Position numbers and translations under genes: made by a program. Positions 59,303-64,000 of a stretch of 64,000 nucleotides of DNA are shown piece by piece. The notes beneath the pieces were generated by a model, which did no database searches, was not told the DNA's origin, and worked only from the letters and a program-made list of their open reading frames with translations. The first letter of the stretch is position 1. Each line of letters begins with the position of its first letter. This stretch comes from CALKXV01 sp964632495 (GTDB taxonomy: Bacteria; Pseudomonadota; Alphaproteobacteria; Rhodobacterales; Rhodobacteraceae). The stretch is from the NCBI GenBank assembly GCA_964632495.1, contig CAZWDS010000006.1:1-64000 (forward strand), written 5' to 3'.

Positions 59303-59304
59303 TT

Positions 59305-60339
59305 TTAACTGTCGTAGTCGATCACGTGACGCAGCTGCTTTTCGTATTCCAGCGCCTTACCGGTGCCCATGGCCACACAATTCAACGATTCGTCAGCTAC
59401 GCTGATGGCCAGGCCGGTCTGCTCGCGCAGCGCCAAATCCAATTCGCCCAACAAAGCACCGCCGCCTGTCAACATCACGCCCCGGTCCACGATGTCCGCG
59501 GCCAAATCGGGCGGTGTGGCTTCCAAAGCCGTCATCACCGCTTCGCAAATCTGCTGCACAGGTTCCGCCAAAGCCTCGGCCACCTGAGCCTGATTGATCT
59601 CGGTTTCCTTCGGGACACCGTTCAACAAATCGCGGCCCCGAATTTCCATCGATTGCCCGCGCCCATCATCGGGCATCCGCGCTGTGCCAATGGTGGTCTT
59701 GATCCGTTCGGCCGTGGAATCACCGATCAAAAGGTTATGCTGACGGCGCAAATAACTGACGATGCTTTCGTCCATCCGGTCGCCACCGACGCGCACCGAA
59801 CGCGCATAAACGATGTCGCCCAGGGACAAAACCGCCACCTCGGTCGTCCCGCCGCCGATATCGACCACCATGTTACCGGTGGGATCCGTGATCGGCATGC
59901 CTGCCCCGATGGCAGCCGCAATCGGCTCGGCGATCAAACCCACTTTCTTGGCACCCGCCATCTGAACCGATGTCCGAATAGCCCGCTTTTCAACAGGCGT
60001 CGCCCCGTGGGGCACACAGACGATCACATGAGGCTTCGACAGGAAGCCGCGCTTGTGCACCTTGTTGATGAATTCCTTGATCATGGCTTCAGCCACGTCA
60101 AAATCCGCAATCACGCCTTCGCGCATCGGACGGATCGCTTCGATGCTGCCCGGTGTGCGGCCCAGCATCAGTTTCGCGTCCTCACCCACAGCCAGAACTT
60201 TCTTCTGCCCGTCTTTCACATGGTACGCGACAACCGATGGCTCGTTCAGGATAATCCCCTTGCCTTTCACATAGACAAGCGTGTTCGCCGTACCAAGGTC
60301 GATTGCCATATCCGTCGAAAACAATCCGCCGAAGGCCAT
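59305..60339 (-). CDS. mreB: Rod shape-determining actin homologue MreB
   Basis: 344 aa. Actin-fold ATPase: phosphate-1 SSDMAIDLGTANT-type loop (TDMAIDLGTANTLVYVKGKG), VCVPHGATPVEKRAIRTSV, phosphate-2 NMVVDIGGGTTEVAVLSLGD, and adenosine loop GVMLTGGGALLGELDLALRE. ATG 60339 gives the family N-terminus MAFGGLFSTDMAIDL; an upstream ATG at 60405 would add 22 residues. A GCCCGG/CCGGGC hairpin at 60363-60379 precedes the start and could affect translation. Confidence 0.96.
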   Translation of the reverse strand: MAFGGLFSTDMAIDLGTANTLVYVKGKGIILNEPSVVAYHVKDGQKKVLAVGEDAKLMLGRTPGSIEAIRPMREGVIADFDVAEAMIKEFINKVHKRGFLSKPHVIVCVPHGATPVEKRAIRTSVQMAGAKKVGLIAEPIAAAIGAGMPITDPTGNMVVDIGGGTTEVAVLSLGDIVYARSVRVGGDRMDESIVSYLRRQHNLLIGDSTAERIKTTIGTARMPDDGRGQSMEIRGRDLLNGVPKETEINQAQVAEALAEPVQQICEAVMTALEATPPDLAADIVDRGVMLTGGGALLGELDLALREQTGLAISVADESLNCVAMGTGKALEYEKQLRHVIDYDS

Positions 60340-60543
60340 ACGTTTCTGCCCCAATATAGTTGGCCCGGTCTCGCCGGGCTCGTTGACATATAGGCCTGCT
60401 GTCATCGCTGCGAAAGGGATTTCCTTGCAGAAAACAGGCACAAAATCGCCGCCCGACCCCAAGGGCATTAACGACCTTACACTATCAAAACACTAAAATG
60501 GGCACCATTGTGGCCTAAGCGCGAACAATCCGGGGAATCGGGT

Positions 60544-61338
60544 CTATTCTGCCACGAGCGCTTGCCATCGTCCTGCAACGGCCGGCATCTGCTCTACAGG
60601 GCCAGAAAGGAAGGCCGATTCTTCGCCAAACTCGACGAAAAGCATCGCATCCCCCTCGGCTGGCGCAATCAAAGTGCCACAGGTCAAAGCATCAGCCGGA
60701 AACACCTCTTCGAACTTGGCGAAATACCCATCAAGAAAGATCGCTGCCTGTTCGCCCAAGCTGGCCGTGCGGCCTTCATCACCGCCCTGATCGGTCACCT
60801 CTTCACCCTTGATTCGAAGCCAGGCTACGCCGTCTTCGGCAAGGTCGCCCAGGAACTGGGAAATCACCTCGTCCGGCGAAAACGTCTTGGGTTGCGCCTT
60901 GCCGTCTACGCCCCAGGCCCGCCCCAAAAGGTTGGCCGGCACACCGATGTCCGAGCCAAAGCTTGCTTTCAGCGGCTGCGTCTTAATGGTGATCGGGCCG
61001 CCCTTGCCAAAAAACTGAGCCAAAACCTCGCGTAATGCCGGCACGTTCGGGTCTTCGGCATCTGGCAAAGGCTGATCGGACAGATCTTCGGCGCCGTCCG
61101 TTTTTGGCGCTGGCGCAAGAAGCGCCTGTAACCGTCGATTGGCCACGGCGAAATGCACGGCGTCCTTTTCTGTATGCAGGCTAAGGCGACGCGGCAGAAT
61201 CGTCTCATCGATTTCGGCGACAAGAGCAGCGATCAGGCTGTCGGCATCACTGCCTTTCAGCTTACGCCCCTCGCCCGGCGCGCGTTCGCGGGCGCGCAAA
61301 TGGGCCAGCATCGCTTCAAGGCGGGAAAAATCGCTCAT
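60544..61338 (-). CDS. Uncharacterised protein of the dynamin-like gene cluster
   Basis: 264 aa, soluble, no signal or membrane helix. N-terminal helix rich in charged residues (FSRLEAMLAHLRARERAPGE), a middle acidic linker and a C-terminal part with LGEQAAIFLDGYFAKFEEVF and DAMLFVEFGEESAFLSG. I do not recognise the family. Follows the 130-aa gene by 13 bases and precedes mreB by 204 bases on the same strand, so it links the dynamin-like genes to the elongasome operon. Confidence 0.75.
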   Translation of the reverse strand: MSDFSRLEAMLAHLRARERAPGEGRKLKGSDADSLIAALVAEIDETILPRRLSLHTEKDAVHFAVANRRLQALLAPAPKTDGAEDLSDQPLPDAEDPNVPALREVLAQFFGKGGPITIKTQPLKASFGSDIGVPANLLGRAWGVDGKAQPKTFSPDEVISQFLGDLAEDGVAWLRIKGEEVTDQGGDEGRTASLGEQAAIFLDGYFAKFEEVFPADALTCGTLIAPAEGDAMLFVEFGEESAFLSGPVEQMPAVAGRWQALVAE

Positions 61339-61351
61339 GTCCGCACCCGGC

Positions 61352-61744
61352 TCATGTCTCGGCCTCCTGAACAACACTCAGGGTTTTGCGGCCCTTCGCC
61401 ACGACCTCGGCCAAATCACTGTCTGGCGCACAGACACAAATCAACGTCTCGGGAGCATCACCAGTGGCGCGAATGAACACACGCGCCGTCTGCCCGGTCA
61501 AAAGCATGGCAACATCAGCGGGCGCATCCGGAGAGGACGCCGCCCAAACAGTCGCCGCGCCTTCTGCCACGACACCATCCAACAAAAGCTGTGCGGCATT
61601 TGACTGCGCATCCAGCTCTTCTTGGCCAGTTTGGCCGACGGCGCTGGAACTTAGAACCAATTTGGATTTGAGATCGGCATAGGCAACAAGCGCGCAGCCC
61701 GAAAGCTCGGAGCGCAGGGCATCCAAGGCATCGGTCACACTCAT
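61352..61744 (-). CDS. Small protein with roadblock/LC7-like pattern
   Basis: 130 aa. ATG 61744 follows GGGAGAG. Helix then strands: DALDALRSELSGCALVAYAD, LKSKLVLSSSAVGQTGQEEL, ARVFIRATGDAPETLICVCA. Alternation and length suggest a roadblock/LC7 fold, the type that regulates small GTPases (as MglB does for MglA), but this is by eye and weak. Placed 120 bases after a GTPase gene, which fits such a role. Confidence 0.6.
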   Translation of the reverse strand: MSVTDALDALRSELSGCALVAYADLKSKLVLSSSAVGQTGQEELDAQSNAAQLLLDGVVAEGAATVWAASSPDAPADVAMLLTGQTARVFIRATGDAPETLICVCAPDSDLAEVVAKGRKTLSVVQEAET

Positions 61745-61864
61745 TGCACTATTCTCTCCCACTCGTCCTTGCCCGCGTCTTTAATGGGCGTGGCAGACGG
61801 AAGGCGCAAGCCCCTCTCGGTCACAAGGGCTTGGCACTGTGACCGGAACAGCGGCCCAGACAGG

Positions 61865-62797
61865 TTAGGATTGCAAAGGACGTGGACGAACACGGGTCGG
61901 CATCACCATGCGCGCAGGCTTGGCACGAGGCGGGCTAACCGCATCTGCGGCTTTGGGCTTTGGCGTTTCGCCAGTCCCCGGAGCGGCCGCAAACGCCGCA
62001 GGTTTCGGGGCCTCGCCATTGGCCACTTCCGAGACCAGCTCATTCAGCAAAGCCACCAAATCCGTAGCACCACAGGTGTCCCAGGTGTCACTGCCCTCTT
62101 CCGCCTCAAGGGCGCGGATCAAAGACACCGGCAAAACCTTGCGGAACAAACCCTTGGTTTCGCTTTCCACCCGTTTGATGACGCGTCCTTGATCACGTTC
62201 GGAAAGGATTTTGTCCATCCGTGTCAAAAGCAACATGCTGCGGTCGTAAAATTCCTTGGGCATGGTCGACCATACAGCCGCCTCACTTTGGCGCCAGGCT
62301 TGGGTGGCATGGCTGCACCAAATTACCACATCAGCGTGGTGGATCACGCGCTGCCAGACATCGACAGCCATGTTCGGATCCGAAATCCCTGGCATATCGA
62401 TCAGATCGAAATCAGCCAAACGCTTGGCTTCGTGAAAAATCCGGATGTGATTGGTGCTGGCAACTTTGACTGCCTCTAGGTCGTCCAAATCGACCGGTTG
62501 TTCGTCGCCGTTCATGTCCACGCAATACGGATCATTGCTGCCTTGCGAAATCCAAACCGGCGGCAATTGAGTTGCGGTCACATGCACAGGCAATGCGGCA
62601 TTGCCCAACAAAAGGTTCGACAAAGTGGACTTGCCCGCACTGAATTCGCCCATCAAAGCCACGCAAGGTCGCTTGGGGCCTGCGTCTGCGATTGCCTTTG
62701 GCAATTCGTCTTCGGTCGTCTCGATGGGGGCCGCGGCTGCGCTTTCCGGCGCGATCTCGGACAGGGATTGTGGAACGAACTCTGGTTGACCACTCAT
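61865..62797 (-). CDS. Dynamin-like GTPase, short form
   Basis: 310 aa. ATG 62797 has AGGAAG seven bases upstream; a longer start would overlap the preceding gene. G1 VALMGEFSAGKSTLSNLLLG (50-57 the P-loop), G2 Thr in VHVTATQLPPVWI, G3 DLIDMPGISD (134-137), G4 LLLTRMDKI (192-195). After the GTPase domain only about 60 residues remain, ending in a basic Pro-rich tail (RVRPRPLQS), so the long stalk of dynamins is missing. It probably works with the longer protein encoded just upstream, 22 bases away, as bacterial dynamin pairs do. Confidence 0.9.
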   Translation of the reverse strand: MSGQPEFVPQSLSEIAPESAAAAPIETTEDELPKAIADAGPKRPCVALMGEFSAGKSTLSNLLLGNAALPVHVTATQLPPVWISQGSNDPYCVDMNGDEQPVDLDDLEAVKVASTNHIRIFHEAKRLADFDLIDMPGISDPNMAVDVWQRVIHHADVVIWCSHATQAWRQSEAAVWSTMPKEFYDRSMLLLTRMDKILSERDQGRVIKRVESETKGLFRKVLPVSLIRALEAEEGSDTWDTCGATDLVALLNELVSEVANGEAPKPAAFAAAPGTGETPKPKAADAVSPPRAKPARMVMPTRVRPRPLQS

Positions 62798-62819
62798 TGG
62801 GACACTTCCTACTCGGGCC

Positions 62820-64000
62820 TTAGGCGGCAAAACCTGTAAGGCTATCAATAGCTTGCTTTAGTTGCTGGCGTTTCACGGCCGCGCTGTTCTCATCCAACAT
62901 CGACCCAACACCGTCCGGCGCTTCGGTCGCCTGCTCGGCAATCCGGGTCAGAATGGCACGCTGTTCGGCCAAGAACTCGGACAACGCCTGCATCGAGCCA
63001 TCGCGGATCGACTGGGCGTGTGGACCGCGCAAGGCATCCACGATCGGATCGGTCTCGGCCTTGATTATGTCGGCAAATTCGGTCGCAAAGCTGCGATAAC
63101 CGCGACGCTTGTGCCACCAGCGTGTCCACCACGTGCCCTTCAGATCCAGCGCAATCGTCTGGCCCAAAAGCACCGGCGACGGAATGCGCGGCGCACTTGG
63201 CGCTTCGATCCCAAAACCATCGTCATCGTCCAGATCGAACAATCGGTGGTAAAGGGCCGCATAGTCTTCAGCCGTTTTGACCAGAACCTTCTTGGTGCCC
63301 GACTGCGCGTTGCGGCCAAACACCTGATAGGCCGTGCGCATCAGAATGCGCAGCCCGGTCGGGTCATATTCCCAAATCTCGTCTTCGCCATTCGCATCCA
63401 AGTGCTGCAACAGCGACCCCGTCGCGCGTTCAAGAAAGCTTCGGTGCGAGCGTTCAAGACGTTTGTCGAAATCCGCAATCGCGTGATCGAAGGTGTTCTT
63501 CATCTCAGCGGTGGCGTCACTTTCCAATTTGTTCAAAGCGCTTTCAAGCTCACCGACTTCCAAAGGCGGCAAATTCTCATCGCCGTCACGGCGCGACACC
63601 ACTTGCTGCTGTGCGCTCAAGCCATTGGCCAGGTTCATCGCCGACTTGGCGACCCGGTCCAGCAATTCCTGCCCCATGCCTTCTGAAATACGTTCGCTCA
63701 ACGCGGCATAGATCGAAGGCACACCAGACAGGCGCCACAACAGTTCTGCGCGGCTGGTCTGCGCCACAGGCAAACGGCCTTCGCTTTGTGCCCAAGTGGC
63801 CAAAGCGTTCAAAGTTGCATCATCCAATGCATCGTCCCGCCCCAGCAAAGCTGCGTTGGCGCAGAAGGCTGACGTAAAGATAATCTCGGCGTCCTTCGGG
63901 CCATCATGATCGACCAGAGTTTGACGAATGCTGTCGCGAATTTCCGGGATCTGTGCGCCCGGATCGCTCAGTTCATCCACCCGGTTCACCACGATGATCA
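62820..64000 (-). CDS. Dynamin-like GTPase, long form (5' part outside window)
   Basis: At least 393 residues seen; the gene continues past 64000. The visible part begins inside G4 (IIVVNRVDEL), so the P-loop and G3 lie off the window. A long helical stalk follows, with coiled-coil-like LEVGELESALNKLESDATAE and FDKRLERSHRSFLERATGSL. A Trp/Arg cluster LKGTWWTRWWHKRRGYRSF near residue 290 of the visible part resembles a membrane-inserting paddle. It should remodel or tether the cytoplasmic membrane together with the short form. Confidence 0.88.
   Translation of the reverse strand, partial: IIVVNRVDELSDPGAQIPEIRDSIRQTLVDHDGPKDAEIIFTSAFCANAALLGRDDALDDATLNALATWAQSEGRLPVAQTSRAELLWRLSGVPSIYAALSERISEGMGQELLDRVAKSAMNLANGLSAQQQVVSRRDGDENLPPLEVGELESALNKLESDATAEMKNTFDHAIADFDKRLERSHRSFLERATGSLLQHLDANGEDEIWEYDPTGLRILMRTAYQVFGRNAQSGTKKVLVKTAEDYAALYHRLFDLDDDDGFGIEAPSAPRIPSPVLLGQTIALDLKGTWWTRWWHKRRGYRSFATEFADIIKAETDPIVDALRGPHAQSIRDGSMQALSEFLAEQRAILTRIAEQATEAPDGVGSMLDENSAAVKRQQLKQAIDSLTGFAA

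Noticed and set aside
60340..60468. N-terminally extended MreB starting at 60468 or 60405
   Set aside because: The extension does not resemble MreB N-termini; ATG 60339 gives the expected start of the protein.

Overview
The window reads as chromosome of a Rhodobacterales (Roseobacter-group-like) alphaproteobacterium. This is inferred from content: three TRAP-type transporters, a molybdenum hydroxylase, a hydroxyquinol-type intradiol dioxygenase, an mreBCD-mrdA-rodA operon of alphaproteobacterial type, moderately GC-rich DNA and short ATGA gene overlaps. The species cannot be fixed from sequence reading alone. I see no insertion sequence, prophage or CRISPR array. One RNA gene, tRNA-Gln(UUG), is present.

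Region 1 (115-12157) is a signalling locus I do not recognise as a named system. On the minus strand lie a secreted PilJ-N-like protein, a PstS-like/OmpA fusion and a membrane Ser/Thr kinase. Divergent on the plus strand are a small secreted protein, a paralogous kinase, an FHA protein, a PP2C phosphatase and a protein that aligns with dynamin-like GTPases but has lost the P-loop, G3 and G4 residues. Both kinases have one membrane segment and PDZ-like domains predicted outside the membrane. The layout suggests envelope sensing, reversible Ser/Thr phosphorylation, FHA readout and a pseudo-GTPase effector.

Region 2 (12212-30518) is a catabolic island: alpha/beta hydrolase, luciferase-like monooxygenase, two tripartite TRAP transporters, a three-subunit molybdenum hydroxylase, a dihydroxypyridine-monooxygenase-like flavoprotein, cupin and YciI proteins, an FAH-family enzyme, a RutE-like reductase, OsmC, hydroxyquinol 1,2-dioxygenase and a GntR/FCD regulator. 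Two different palindromes recur in its promoters. One (TATTTAT-N6-ATAAATA) links TRAP-1, the Mo-hydroxylase and the flavin monooxygenase. The other (centred on ATCGAT) links the FAH operon, gntR and, further on, the TAXI-TRAP genes. The substrate is probably a hydroxylated aromatic or N-heterocycle.

Region 3 (30519-48415) holds a universal stress protein, a soluble triple-PAS chemoreceptor, sugar genes (xylulokinase, Gfo/Idh/MocA oxidoreductase, a LacI regulator that seems to lack part of its effector domain), an acyl-CoA synthetase/thiolase/PPC-domain operon, a TAXI receptor, a GST, a TSUP permease, a cupin, a fused TRAP permease and tRNA-Gln.

Region 4 (48483-54712) has a KpsE/KpsT pair without KpsM, an ArsR regulator with a thiol-rich permease, a uracil-DNA-glycosylase-like protein, an SseB-family protein and a 2-hydroxyacid dehydrogenase.

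Region 5 (54709-64000, minus strand) is the elongasome operon mreB-mreC-mreD-mrdA-rodA. Immediately upstream on the same strand are two dynamin-like GTPases and two small partner proteins. The pseudo-GTPase of region 1 aligns with the shorter of these GTPases, which ties the two ends of the window together.
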